From the NCBI RefSeq assembly GCF_901212675.1, contig NZ_CAAKOQ010000038.1, positions 26 through 63,719 of the forward strand: a DNA stretch of 63,694 nt. The letters are read 5' to 3'. Made by a program: the position numbers and the translations under genes. The notes below the pieces were generated by a model. It did no database searches. It was not told the DNA's origin and was given only the letters and a program-made list of their open reading frames with translations. Positions 8,851 to 17,290 of the stretch are shown here, one piece after another. Every line of letters begins with the position of its first letter. Within the stretch, counting starts at the first letter, position 1. Origin of the DNA: Olsenella uli. Lineage in GTDB: Bacteria; Actinomycetota; Coriobacteriia; Coriobacteriales; Atopobiaceae.

Positions 8851-9518
8851 TGACGGAGCTTGGCAGGATCCTGTTCATGCGTCACCCGGAGACCGTGGGC
8901 AATGTGGAACACTTCTACTCCGGCAGGCGCGACGTGGCGCTCAGCCCCGAGGGGGAGCGCCAGCGCGACCGCGCCATCGAGGCCCTCGTCGCCTGGGCGC
9001 CCGACCGCATCCTCACCTCGCCGCTCTCGCGCTGCCGCTGCATTGCCGAGGGCGTGGCCGCCCGTCTCGGCATCCCCGCCACGGTCGACGACCGCCTCGT
9101 CGAGGTCGAGTTCGGCGCACTCGAGGGCGTCTCGCTCGTGGAGGCGCACGAGCGCGGCGTCGCGTTTCCCTGGCCGCTCGACGCGGAGGGCCGCTCCGTG
9201 CCCATGGAGGGCGGCGAGTCGCTCGAGGACCTCGTCGCCCGAGCGGGCTCGTTCATCTCGTGGGCCAAGACGCAGCACGGAAAGACCGCCTGCGTCACCC
9301 ACGGCGGGCTCACGCGCGCCATCTACGGCGCGATCTATTGCGAGCCGCTCGATGCGTTCTGGAACCACATCGTCCCCAACGTCTCCTCGCAGGTCTTCGT
9401 GAGCGACGGCACGCGCGTGCAGCTGCAGAGCGCGGGCCTCACGCCCGAGGAGCTGCGCGCCCGCGCCGAGCGCGGCTTCGTGCCGGGAGACTCCGTCAAC
9501 GTCACGGGAAGGAACTGA
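8850..9518 (+). CDS. Histidine phosphatase (phosphoglycerate mutase-like) family protein
   Basis: 222 aa. The phospho-acceptor motif is FMRHPETVGN near residue 10 (usually RHGET; here RHPET). The second catalytic histidine is in CVTHGGLTRAIYG near residue 150. Other conserved points are the SPEG segment and LTSPLSRCRCIAEG. The start overlaps the previous stop as TGATG. The substrate is unknown; related enzymes act on phosphoglycerate, alpha-ribazole phosphate or other phosphoesters. Confidence 0.88.
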   Translation: MTELGRILFMRHPETVGNVEHFYSGRRDVALSPEGERQRDRAIEALVAWAPDRILTSPLSRCRCIAEGVAARLGIPATVDDRLVEVEFGALEGVSLVEAHERGVAFPWPLDAEGRSVPMEGGESLEDLVARAGSFISWAKTQHGKTACVTHGGLTRAIYGAIYCEPLDAFWNHIVPNVSSQVFVSDGTRVQLQSAGLTPEELRARAERGFVPGDSVNVTGRN

Positions 9519-9519
9519 C

Positions 9520-10206
9520 ATGATCGTCGCCATCGACGGGCCGGCCGGCTCCGGCAAGTCCACCGTCGCGCGAGCCCTGGCCGCGCGCGAGCACCTCACC
9601 TACCTCGACACCGGGGCGATGTATCGCGCCGTGACCTGCGCCGCGCTCGAGCGCGGCGTCGACGTCTCCGACGCGGACGCCGTGGCCGCGCTCGCCCGCG
9701 GGCTCGACATCTCGCTCACGGCCGGCGCGGGCGGCGAGCGCCTCACCATCGACGACGAGGACCGCACGGCCCAGATCCGCACCCCCGAGGTCGACGCCAA
9801 CGTGAGCGCCGTGGCCGCCGTGCCCGCGGTCCGCGAGTCGATGGTCGCCCTCCAGCGCAAGGCCGCCGAGGCCGGCGACGTCGTGGCCGAGGGCCGAGAC
9901 ATCGGCACCGTGGTCTTTCCCGCAGCCGAGGTGAAGGTCTACCTCTTCGCCGACCCCTCTGCCCGCGCCCGCCGCCGCGCCGTACAGCGCCAGGGCGGTG
10001 ACACTGCCAAGGACGCCAGCGCCCAGGCCGACGCCGCCGAGACGGCCGCCATCGAGGCCGAGCTCGTGGCCCGCGACAAGGCCGACTCCACGCGCGAGGC
10101 CTCGCCGCTCAAGCCTGCCGCCGACGCCGTCCACATCGACTCTACCGACCTCACGGTCGACGAGGTGTGCGACCGCATCGCGGCCCTCATGCGGGAGGCC
10201 CGCTGA
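9520..10206 (+). CDS. cmk: Cytidylate kinase
   Basis: 228 aa, the usual length. The P-loop IDGPAGSGKSTVAR lies at residues 5-18, followed by LDTGAMYRAVT and the CMP-binding segment DVVAEGRDIGTVVFP. It phosphorylates (d)CMP for nucleic acid and CDP-lipid synthesis. The start is one base after the preceding stop codon; its own stop overlaps plsC. Confidence 0.96.
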   Translation: MIVAIDGPAGSGKSTVARALAAREHLTYLDTGAMYRAVTCAALERGVDVSDADAVAALARGLDISLTAGAGGERLTIDDEDRTAQIRTPEVDANVSAVAAVPAVRESMVALQRKAAEAGDVVAEGRDIGTVVFPAAEVKVYLFADPSARARRRAVQRQGGDTAKDASAQADAAETAAIEAELVARDKADSTREASPLKPAADAVHIDSTDLTVDEVCDRIAALMREAR

Positions 10207-10952
10207 TGGCAGGCGAGGCCAAGGGCTCGAGGGCGCGCTCCGAGAAGGTCAAGGGCTTCGACTACGTGAGGAGCGGCATTGCCGACTACCCGGCGCCCAC
10301 GCGCGCGCTCCTTGCCTTCTGCTACTTCGTCGTCTACGTGGTGGGGCGTATCCTGTGGCCCACCACCATCGAGAACGAGGGGGCGCTCCTCGCCGAGACG
10401 CGCGGCCACGGGCGCATGATCGTCATGAACCACACCTCGATGGTGGAGCCCGTCGTCTTCATCACGCGCATGTGGCGCAGGGGCGTCTTCGTGCGTCCCA
10501 TCTACAAGCTCGACTTCGAGAAGGTCGCCATCCTGCGCTGGTTCTTCCGGCGCATGGGCGGCATCCCCGTCGACCGCGGCTCGGCCGACCTCGGCGCCAT
10601 TCGCGCCGCCAAGGACGCCCTCCAGCGCGGCGAGTGCGTCCTCGTCTACCCCGAGGGCACGCGCATCAAGAACGACGACCAGAAGATCAAGGTGCACGGC
10701 GGCTTTGCCATGATTGCCCAGATGGCCAAGACCGACGTCATCCCCACGGCCGTCGTGGGCGCCGCCGACCCCTACCACACGCGCCGCACGAGGAGGCGCA
10801 CGCCCGTGATCGCGCACGGCTCGCCCATCTCGTTTGCCTCGCTCGACGCCAAGGGCAGGAAGGCCCAGACGAGCGCCATGGAGCAGACGGCCATGAGCCG
10901 GGTGTACGCCCTGCGCGACGACCTGCGCGCACGCCATCCCGACCTCTGGTAG
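10206..10952 (+). CDS. plsC: 1-acyl-sn-glycerol-3-phosphate acyltransferase (PlsC-like)
   Basis: 248 aa. The acyltransferase boxes are NHTSMVEP (His near residue 76), GGIPVDRGSADLGAI, and VLVYPEGTR. The first box normally reads H-x4-D; here the acidic residue is Glu (H-x4-E), which is unusual. A hydrophobic segment near residues 32-55 would anchor it to the membrane. The ATG overlaps the cmk stop as TGATG; cmk-plsC pairing is frequent in Gram-positive bacteria. It makes phosphatidic acid from lysophosphatidic acid. Confidence 0.9.
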   Translation: MAGEAKGSRARSEKVKGFDYVRSGIADYPAPTRALLAFCYFVVYVVGRILWPTTIENEGALLAETRGHGRMIVMNHTSMVEPVVFITRMWRRGVFVRPIYKLDFEKVAILRWFFRRMGGIPVDRGSADLGAIRAAKDALQRGECVLVYPEGTRIKNDDQKIKVHGGFAMIAQMAKTDVIPTAVVGAADPYHTRRTRRRTPVIAHGSPISFASLDAKGRKAQTSAMEQTAMSRVYALRDDLRARHPDLW

Positions 10953-10973
10953 CCACGAAGGAGTCTCATCCAC

Positions 10974-11813
10974 ATGCCAACCATCACCGTCGCCGGGCAC
11001 GCGGGCGCCTGCTACGGCGTCCAGCGCGCCCTCGACCTCGTCCACAAGGTGGCCGCCGAGGCCACGGGGCCCGTCCACACGCTGGGCCCGCTCATCCACA
11101 ACCCGCAGGTCGTGGCCGGCCTCGAGCGGGCCGGCGTCACCGTGGTAGAGGACGTGCCCGACCAGGCGGGATCCACGCTCGTGCTGCGCACCCACGGCGT
11201 GGTCCCCGAGGTGGAGGAGGTCGTCCACGAGCGGGGCCTTGCCGTGGTCGACGCCACCTGCCCCTACGTGAAGCGCGTCCACCACGCCGCCGAGCGCCTC
11301 CAGCGAGACGACTACCAGGTGCTCGTCGTGGGCGAGGCGGGCCATCCCGAGGTCGAGGCCATCCTCGGCCATGCGCCGGGTGCCGTGGCCGTGGCCAACG
11401 TGGCCGCGCTCGACGGCGTGACCCTCTCGAAGCGCGTGGGCGTGGTCGTGCAGACCACCCAGGCCAAGGCCACCCTCGACGCCGTGGTGAGCGAGCTCAT
11501 GGCCCGCGTGCCCGAGGTCTGCGTCGTGAACACCATCTGCGAGGCCACGAGCGAGCGCCAGCAGGCCGCGCGCGAGCTCGCGGGGCGCTCCGACGTCATG
11601 GTCGTCATCGGCGGGCGCAACTCCGCCAACACGACGCGCCTTGCCGAGATCTGCTCGGCCGCCTGCCCGCGCACGCACCACATCGAGGTGCCCGCCGAGC
11701 TCGAGGCCGCTTGGTTCGCGGGCGCACGCGACGTGGGCGTCACCGCGGGCGCCAGCACGCCCACCGCGCAGATCGACGAGGTCGTCTCGCGCATCCGGGA
11801 GCTCTCGGCTTAG
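10974..11813 (+). CDS. ispH: 4-hydroxy-3-methylbut-2-enyl diphosphate reductase
   Basis: 279 aa, the normal size for LytB/IspH. The three iron-sulfur cysteines are in GACYGVQRAL (near residue 13), DATCPYVKRVH (near residue 95) and NTICEATSERQ (near residue 187). HNPQVV, the conserved VLRTHGV and GGRNSANT complete the family pattern. It catalyses the last step of the MEP isoprenoid pathway. AAGGAG precedes the ATG after plsC. Confidence 0.96.
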   Translation: MPTITVAGHAGACYGVQRALDLVHKVAAEATGPVHTLGPLIHNPQVVAGLERAGVTVVEDVPDQAGSTLVLRTHGVVPEVEEVVHERGLAVVDATCPYVKRVHHAAERLQRDDYQVLVVGEAGHPEVEAILGHAPGAVAVANVAALDGVTLSKRVGVVVQTTQAKATLDAVVSELMARVPEVCVVNTICEATSERQQAARELAGRSDVMVVIGGRNSANTTRLAEICSAACPRTHHIEVPAELEAAWFAGARDVGVTAGASTPTAQIDEVVSRIRELSA

Positions 11814-11936
11814 GTGCGCGGCTCCGCCTTTTGGGTCTGGGTGCCGTGACCTGACGTAAGTCCTTCTCGCATGGGCACCCTAGCCACCTTGCGCATTCGT
11901 GGCCTCTGTGGTGGTTGGGGGCGCGGTGGGGATGCA

Positions 11937-11945
11937 TGGTAAACT
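11937..11945 (+). promoter_or_regulatory. Possible extended -10 promoter for der
   Basis: TGGTAAACT fits the extended -10 form TGn-TAnAnT, 34 nt upstream of the der start. The only -35-like hexamer, TTGGGG at 11915-11920, is 19 nt away, which is long. Upstream, arms GGGTGCC (11840-11846) and GGGCACCC (11873-11880) could form a weak hairpin after ispH, but no T-run follows. Confidence 0.4.
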
Positions 11946-11978
11946 ATCTGGCTTGGAACACACGAGCAAGGAGTATGC

Positions 11979-13304
11979 ATGCCCAAGCCCATCGTCGCCG
12001 TCGTCGGTCGCCCCAACGTCGGCAAGTCCACACTGGTGAACCGCATAGCCCAGTCCCGGGAGGCCATCGTCCACGAGAGCCGCGGCGTCACGCGCGACCG
12101 CAGCTACCACGACGCCGACTGGAACGGCCGCGACTTCACGCTGGTCGACACCGGCGGCATCGAGACCGGCAAGTCCGACGACGCCTTCGCCGGCAGCATC
12201 CGCGAGCAGGCCGAGGCCGCCTGCGCGGAGGCCGACGCCATCATCTTCGTGGTGGACGCGAGCATCGGCATCACCGAGGAGGACGAGACGGTCGCGCGCA
12301 TCCTGCGCCGCACCAAGAAGCCGATCTTCCTCGTGGCCAACAAGCTCGACAACCCCGACGACGAGAAGACCATCTGGGAGTTCTACTCCCTCGGCCTCGG
12401 CGAGCCGCGCCCCATCTCGGCCACGCACGGCCACGGCACGGGCGACCTCCTCGACGAGGTCGTCGCGGCCCTTCCCAAGGAGGCCCCCGAGGGCGCCTAC
12501 CCGGCAGACGCCCTGCGCGTCGCCATCATCGGCAGGCCCAACGTGGGCAAGAGCTCCATCACCAACCGCTTCGCCGGACGCAGGCGCTCCATCGTCTCCG
12601 ACGTGGCCGGCACCACGCGCGACGCCCTCGACGTCGTGGTCGAGCACGACGGGCGCCGCTACCGCCTCGTCGACACGGCCGGCATGCGCAAGCGCAACCT
12701 CGTGCACGAGGACGTCGAGTACTACAGCATGGTGCGCGGCCTTCGCGCCATCGACGAGGCCGACGTCTGCGTGCTCGTGGTGGACGCCTCCGAGGGCGTG
12801 ACCGAGCAGGACCAGAAGGTGGCTGGCCTCGCCATCGAGCGCGGCTGCGGCCTTGTGGTGCTGCTCAACAAGTGGGACCTCGTCACCACCGAGGAGGCGC
12901 GCGAGGACGTCATGCAGTCCGTGGCACGCCGCCTCGCCTTCGCCCCGTGGGCGCCGGTCCTGCGCACGAGCGCCCTCACGGGCCGCGCGCTCGACAAGGT
13001 GTGGGGCGTCGTCGACCGCGCGGGCGCCGCGCACAACGGCAAGATCCCCACGGGCCAGCTCAACGACCTGCTCGCCCGGCTTCGCGAGAGCGGCCACACC
13101 AAGGTGGACGGCCCCAAGCGCCTGCGCATCCAATACGCGAACCAGACGGGCAACCGCCCGCCAGCCGTCACGTTCTTCTGCAACTATCCCGAGCTCGTCG
13201 ACGACAACTTCAGGCGCTTCCTCGAGAACCGCCTGCGCGAAGTCTTCGACCTCGAGGGCACGCCCGTGCGGCTGAGGTTCCGCAAGAAGCAGCAGACGGC
13301 GTAG
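11979..13304 (+). CDS. der: Ribosome biogenesis GTPase Der (EngA)
   Basis: 441 aa with two G domains in tandem, unique to Der. G1 motifs are GRPNVGKST near residue 8 and GRPNVGKSS near residue 186. DTGG and DTAG (G3) and NKLD and NKWD (G4) are intact. The C-terminal KH-like domain ends with the typical FDLEGTPVRLRFRKK. It is needed for 50S subunit maturation. The ATG follows AAGGAG. In many Gram-positive genomes der precedes plsY and gpsA, exactly as here. Confidence 0.97.
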   Translation: MPKPIVAVVGRPNVGKSTLVNRIAQSREAIVHESRGVTRDRSYHDADWNGRDFTLVDTGGIETGKSDDAFAGSIREQAEAACAEADAIIFVVDASIGITEEDETVARILRRTKKPIFLVANKLDNPDDEKTIWEFYSLGLGEPRPISATHGHGTGDLLDEVVAALPKEAPEGAYPADALRVAIIGRPNVGKSSITNRFAGRRRSIVSDVAGTTRDALDVVVEHDGRRYRLVDTAGMRKRNLVHEDVEYYSMVRGLRAIDEADVCVLVVDASEGVTEQDQKVAGLAIERGCGLVVLLNKWDLVTTEEAREDVMQSVARRLAFAPWAPVLRTSALTGRALDKVWGVVDRAGAAHNGKIPTGQLNDLLARLRESGHTKVDGPKRLRIQYANQTGNRPPAVTFFCNYPELVDDNFRRFLENRLREVFDLEGTPVRLRFRKKQQTA

Positions 13305-13357
13305 GGCTGGGCCCCGGGCAAGCCCCGGGGCCCTTCACGAGACACGCGGAGGCGCAC

Positions 13358-14152
13358 ATGAACCCGGCAGCGATGCCAACCATGCTCTTCGACAACTCCA
13401 TCAACTGGGGGCCGCTCGTGGCCTATCTCCTGGCCACGTTCTTCGTCTGCGGCATCCCCTTCGGCAAGTTCATCGCCCGTGCCAAGGGCGTCGACATACA
13501 GAAGGTGGGCTCGGGGAACATCGGGACAACCAACGTGGCGCGCGAGATCGGCAAGGGCGCCGCGGCGCTCACGCTGCTGCTCGACGCGGGTAAGGGCGCG
13601 CTTGCCACGGGCCTCGCGAGCTGGCTCTTCCAGCAGCCGGACTTCGTGCTCACGAACGCGACGGGCATCTCGGTGGCCCCGACGGGCGCGGGCGCCTGGC
13701 TCGTGGGCCTCGTCATGGTGGCCGCCGTGTGGGGCCACATCTTCTCGCCTTTCCTGCACTTCCGTGGCGGCAAGGGCATCGCCGTGGGCGTGGGGTCGCT
13801 TCTCGGCTTCCTTCTGCCCGTGGCCCTCATCGAGCTCTCCGTGTTCATCGTGCTCGTGGCCGCCACCAAGCGCGTCTCCATCGGTTCGATCACCGTGGCG
13901 GCGGCGCTGCCCGTCGTGGCGGGCCTGGTCTACGGCTGGAACTGGCCGCTCGTGGTGACGCTTGCCGTGGCCGGCTGGACCGTCGTGTGGGCGCACCGGT
14001 CCAACATGAGGAAGCTCGCCGAGGGCAAGGAGGGTGCCTTCGCCTTCCACAAGGCCGGCACCGGGACCGATCCCGTCGTCGGCAGCGACGGCGCGGCCGT
14101 CGATGCCAAGGGCGGCCCCTCCGAGCCCGGCTCCGGCGAGGCCGGGCGATGA
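13358..14152 (+). CDS. plsY: Acyl-phosphate:glycerol-3-phosphate acyltransferase
   Basis: 264 aa; about six membrane segments. Conserved PlsY motifs are GSGNIGTTNVAR, GHIFSPFLHFRGGKGIAVG, and the final VWAHRSNMRKL. It transfers the acyl group from acyl-phosphate to glycerol 3-phosphate, the first step of phospholipid synthesis. The C-terminal 45 residues are a hydrophilic, Gly/Ala/Pro-rich extension not usual for PlsY (about 200-215 aa). It overlaps gpsA by 4 nt, which makes the acceptor substrate. A GC-rich hairpin (13310-13333) lies between der and this gene. Confidence 0.95.
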   Translation: MNPAAMPTMLFDNSINWGPLVAYLLATFFVCGIPFGKFIARAKGVDIQKVGSGNIGTTNVAREIGKGAAALTLLLDAGKGALATGLASWLFQQPDFVLTNATGISVAPTGAGAWLVGLVMVAAVWGHIFSPFLHFRGGKGIAVGVGSLLGFLLPVALIELSVFIVLVAATKRVSIGSITVAAALPVVAGLVYGWNWPLVVTLAVAGWTVVWAHRSNMRKLAEGKEGAFAFHKAGTGTDPVVGSDGAAVDAKGGPSEPGSGEAGR

Positions 14153-15177
14153 GCCGCGTCGCCGTCATCGGCGCTGGCTCGTGGGGCACGGCCTTCTCGG
14201 GCCTCGTTGCCGCGAACGCCGACGAGGTGAGCCTCTGGTGCCACTCCGAGGCCACGGCAAACGCCATCAACGAGACGCGCCACAATGCGCGCTACCTGCC
14301 CGACTACCCGCTCGCGCCCAACGTGCGGGCCACGGCGTCTCTGGGCGAGGCCCTCGAGGGCGCGGACGCCTGCGTGCTTGCGCTGCCCTCCAACCACCTG
14401 CGCGACGTCTGTTCGAGCCTCGCGCCCAGCCTCGTGCCCGAGGTGCCCGCCCTCGTGCTCACGAAGGGCATCGAGCCGGACTCGGGCCTGCTCATGAGCG
14501 AGGTCGCCGCCTCCGAGCTGGGGCGTCCCGAGCGCATCGCGGCGCTCTCGGGCCCCAACCACGCCGAGGAGGTCTGCACGGGCGCCCTCGCGGCCTCCGT
14601 GCTCGCCGCCGAGGACCTCGAACTCGCCGAGCGCCTGCGCTCGCTCGTCTCCACGCCCGCGTTTCGCGTCTACGTCTCGCGCGACGTGCGCGGGGTCGAG
14701 ACCTGCGGCGCGGTCAAGAACGTCATGGCCATCGCCTGCGGCATCTGCGCCGGCCTGGGCCTGGGCGACAACACCCTCGCCCTCATCATGACCCGCGGTA
14801 TCGCAGAGATTGGCCGCATGGTTGCGGCCCTCGGCGGCGAGCCCATGACCTGTATGGGGCTTGCCGGCATGGGAGACCTCGTGGCCACCTGCACCTCCGA
14901 GCACTCGCGCAACCGCCGCTTCGGCGAGGCCTTCGTGGCCGGTCGCACGCTCGACGAGTTCGAGGCCAGCACCCACATGGTCGTCGAGGGCGCCCGAGCC
15001 GTCGTCTCCGTGCGCGAGCTCGCACAGAAGAAGGGCGTCGAGGTCCCCATCTCAGACGCCGTCTGGAACGTCATCTACGGCGGCATGTCCGTCGAGACCG
15101 CCACCGCCATGCTCATCGGGCGCACCCCCACGAGGGAGTTCTACGGTATGGGCACGACCACGACAGAAGGGGAGTAA
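14149..15177 (+). CDS. gpsA: Glycerol-3-phosphate dehydrogenase [NAD(P)+]
   Basis: 342 aa. The N-terminal Rossmann motif is VAVIGAGSWGTAFS; the catalytic-domain motifs are LSGPNHAEEV, CGAVKNVMAIACGI (with the catalytic Lys), GLAGMGDLVATCTSEHSRNRRFG. It reduces dihydroxyacetone phosphate to sn-glycerol 3-phosphate for PlsY, whose gene overlaps it by 4 nt (ATGA). Cytoplasmic. Confidence 0.96.
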   Translation: MSRVAVIGAGSWGTAFSGLVAANADEVSLWCHSEATANAINETRHNARYLPDYPLAPNVRATASLGEALEGADACVLALPSNHLRDVCSSLAPSLVPEVPALVLTKGIEPDSGLLMSEVAASELGRPERIAALSGPNHAEEVCTGALAASVLAAEDLELAERLRSLVSTPAFRVYVSRDVRGVETCGAVKNVMAIACGICAGLGLGDNTLALIMTRGIAEIGRMVAALGGEPMTCMGLAGMGDLVATCTSEHSRNRRFGEAFVAGRTLDEFEASTHMVVEGARAVVSVRELAQKKGVEVPISDAVWNVIYGGMSVETATAMLIGRTPTREFYGMGTTTTEGE

Positions 15178-15180
15178 CCC

Positions 15181-15858
15181 ATGATCGAAGACGTCAAGAT
15201 CGCCCCGTCCATCCTCTCCGCCGACATCGCCAACCTCGCGCGCGACCTCGACGCCATCTCGAGCGCCGACTTCGTGCACGTCGACGTCATGGACGGCCAC
15301 TTCGTGCCCAACCTCACGTTCGGCCCCAACGTGGTCAAGGCGGCGAAGGCCAACTCCGACCTGCCGGCCGACGTGCACCTCATGATCACCAACCCCGACG
15401 AGACGGCAGAGGAGTACGCCCGCGCCGGCGCCGACATCGTGACCTTCCACTGGGAGGCCGCCACGCACGCGCACCGCGTTGTCATGGGCATCCACGAGGC
15501 GGGCGCCAAGGCGGGCATCTCGCTCAACCCCGCCACGCCGGCGAGCGTGCTCGAGGACATCATCTCCGACCTCGACCTCGTGCTCGTCATGTCGGTGAAC
15601 CCCGGCTTCGGCGGCCAGAAGTTCATCCCCAACACGCTGCGCAAGCTTCGCCAGGTCCGCGCCCTCGCGGCAGAGCGGGGCGTCTCGCCGCTCGTGGAGG
15701 TCGACGGCGGCGTGGGCGCGGCCAACGCCGCCCAGATAGTCGAGGCCGGCGCCAGCGTGCTCGTGGCCGGCAGCGCCGTCTACGGTTCCGAGGACCGAGC
15801 CGCGGCCATCTCCCAGATCCGCGACGCCGGCCGCCAGGGCCTCACGAGGAGGGCATAG
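15181..15858 (+). CDS. rpe: Ribulose-phosphate 3-epimerase
   Basis: 225 aa, TIM-barrel. Family motifs are IAPSILSADIANL, HVDVMDGHFVPNLTFGP, the metal-binding HLMI, MSVNPGFGGQKFI and EVDGGV. It interconverts ribulose 5-phosphate and xylulose 5-phosphate in the pentose phosphate pathway. It starts 3 nt after gpsA with GGGGAG just upstream. Confidence 0.96.
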   Translation: MIEDVKIAPSILSADIANLARDLDAISSADFVHVDVMDGHFVPNLTFGPNVVKAAKANSDLPADVHLMITNPDETAEEYARAGADIVTFHWEAATHAHRVVMGIHEAGAKAGISLNPATPASVLEDIISDLDLVLVMSVNPGFGGQKFIPNTLRKLRQVRALAAERGVSPLVEVDGGVGAANAAQIVEAGASVLVAGSAVYGSEDRAAAISQIRDAGRQGLTRRA

Positions 15859-15863
15859 CCAGG

Positions 15864-17033
15864 ATGGGTGTCGATCGCTACGTCTACCTCGACTACGCCG
15901 CATCCGCCCCGCTTCGCCCCGAGGCGCGTGACGCCTGGCTCGCCTATCACGACGAGCCCTTCGGCATGGCCAACCCCAACTCGCTCCACACACGCGGGCG
16001 CGAGGCCGCCCGCGTGCTTGACGGGGCCAGGCGCGACCTCGCCCGTGCCATCGGCTGCGGTTTCCGCCCGGGCGAGGTCGTCATGACCTCGGGCGGCACC
16101 GAGTCGAACAACCTCGCCGTGCTCGGCATGGCCGAGGGCGCGCGCAGGAGGAGCCGGAACAGGAGGAACCGGGTCGTACTCTCCGCCATCGAGCACGACT
16201 CGGTGTTGGACGTGGCGAGCCTGCTTCGCGGCCGGGGCTTCGAGGTGGAGCTTGCCCGGCCCGGGCGCGACGGCGTGGTCTCGGCCGAGGAGGTGCGTCG
16301 CGCGATGGGCGACTCGTGCGCCCTCGTGAGCGTCATGGCCGCCAACAACGAGACGGGCGTCGTGCAGCCCACGGCCCAGATCGTCGCGGCCGCTCACGCG
16401 GCCGGCGCGCTCGCTCACGTGGACGCCGTGCAGGCCTTCGGGCGCATCCCGCTCGACGCGCCCGGCGCCGAAGCCGTCTCCGTAGCGGCCCACAAGATCG
16501 GCGGCCCTATCGGCGTGGGCGCGCTCGCGATCCGCATGCGCTGCCCCTTCGAGGCTCAGAGCCTGGGCGGCGGCCAGGAGGGTGGTCACCGTCCCGGCAC
16601 GCAGGACGTCGCGGGCGCCGTGGCCTTCGCCTGTGCCGCTCGCCTCGTCACCGACGACATGGCCGAGGTGAGGCCACGGGTGGCCACCCTCGCCAACCAC
16701 GTCTACGAGCGCCTCTGCGCACCCGGTACCGGCATCGAGCCCACGACCGTGGCCCATGTGGACGACACGCGCCTGCCGGGCATGGTGAGCGTGATGGTGC
16801 CCTCCATGGACTCAGAGTCGCTCGTGCTCCAGCTCGACGAGCGCGGTTTCGAGGTCTCGGCGGGCTCTGCCTGCTCCTCTGGCTCGCTCGACGCCAGCCA
16901 CGTCCTCACCGCAATGGGGATAGCCCGAGACGAGGCCCTGGGGGCGCTGCGCGTCAGCTTTGACGAGCGCGTCACCGCCGCAGACCTCGACGCCTTCTGC
17001 GACGCGCTGCTCGACATCGTCGCCGAGGGGTAG
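15864..17033 (+). CDS. Cysteine desulfurase, NifS/IscS-like
   Basis: 389 aa, class-V PLP enzyme. The start motif is VYLDYAASAPL; substrate and PLP contacts include TSGGTESNNLA and NNETGVVQP; the PLP-binding lysine is K211 in AAHKIGGPIG; the catalytic cysteine is C337 in SAGSACSSGS. It releases sulfur from cysteine for Fe-S clusters or tRNA thiolation. No iscU or tRNA thiolase gene is adjacent. The ATG follows the rpe stop by 5 nt with AGGAGGG further back. The gene is followed by the inverted-repeat element. Confidence 0.93.
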   Translation: MGVDRYVYLDYAASAPLRPEARDAWLAYHDEPFGMANPNSLHTRGREAARVLDGARRDLARAIGCGFRPGEVVMTSGGTESNNLAVLGMAEGARRRSRNRRNRVVLSAIEHDSVLDVASLLRGRGFEVELARPGRDGVVSAEEVRRAMGDSCALVSVMAANNETGVVQPTAQIVAAAHAAGALAHVDAVQAFGRIPLDAPGAEAVSVAAHKIGGPIGVGALAIRMRCPFEAQSLGGGQEGGHRPGTQDVAGAVAFACAARLVTDDMAEVRPRVATLANHVYERLCAPGTGIEPTTVAHVDDTRLPGMVSVMVPSMDSESLVLQLDERGFEVSAGSACSSGSLDASHVLTAMGIARDEALGALRVSFDERVTAADLDAFCDALLDIVAEG

Positions 17034-17046
17034 GGCGCTGCGGGAA

Positions 17047-17229
17047 GGGGACCGATGCGTCGACTCTGCGCTCAGACAGTCCTCGCCTCGCTTTGCTCGG
17101 CTGCGGAACTCGCGCCGAGCCGACGCATCGGTCCCCACGCGCCCGGACGCCTTGGCTCGAGACGAGTTCCGCAGGCGCGCTCTGTGCGCCGAGGACTGTC
17201 TGAGTCGCGAGCCAAGGCGTCCGGGCGCG
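17047..17229. repeat. Compound inverted-repeat element: two hairpins with mutually complementary loops
   Basis: Four inverted-repeat pairs interlock here. A is GGGGACCGATGCGTCG at 17047-17062, with its reverse complement at 17121-17136. D is 22 nt at 17138-17159, exactly complementary to 17208-17229. Between the A arms lie CTCAGACAGTCCTCG (17071-17085) and CTGCGGAACTCG (17101-17112); both recur inverted between the D arms at 17190-17204 and 17163-17174, with the same 15-nt spacing. So two long stem-loops stand side by side whose loops are complementary over 27 of 42 positions. No ORF is apparent. Base composition is close to the neighbours. It fills the gap between the cysteine desulfurase and Nif3-like genes. 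Confidence 0.85.
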
Positions 17230-17290
17230 CCCCCGGGCCTGTCTGCTCGGAGCTATGAGCTTCTTATCTCTCTTCTTGGTAGGAGGTTGT

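Noticed and set aside
13310..13333. GC hairpin after der as a terminator
   Set aside because: The stem is strong but followed by TTCACG rather than a T-run, and plsY follows closely on the same strand, so termination is unlikely.
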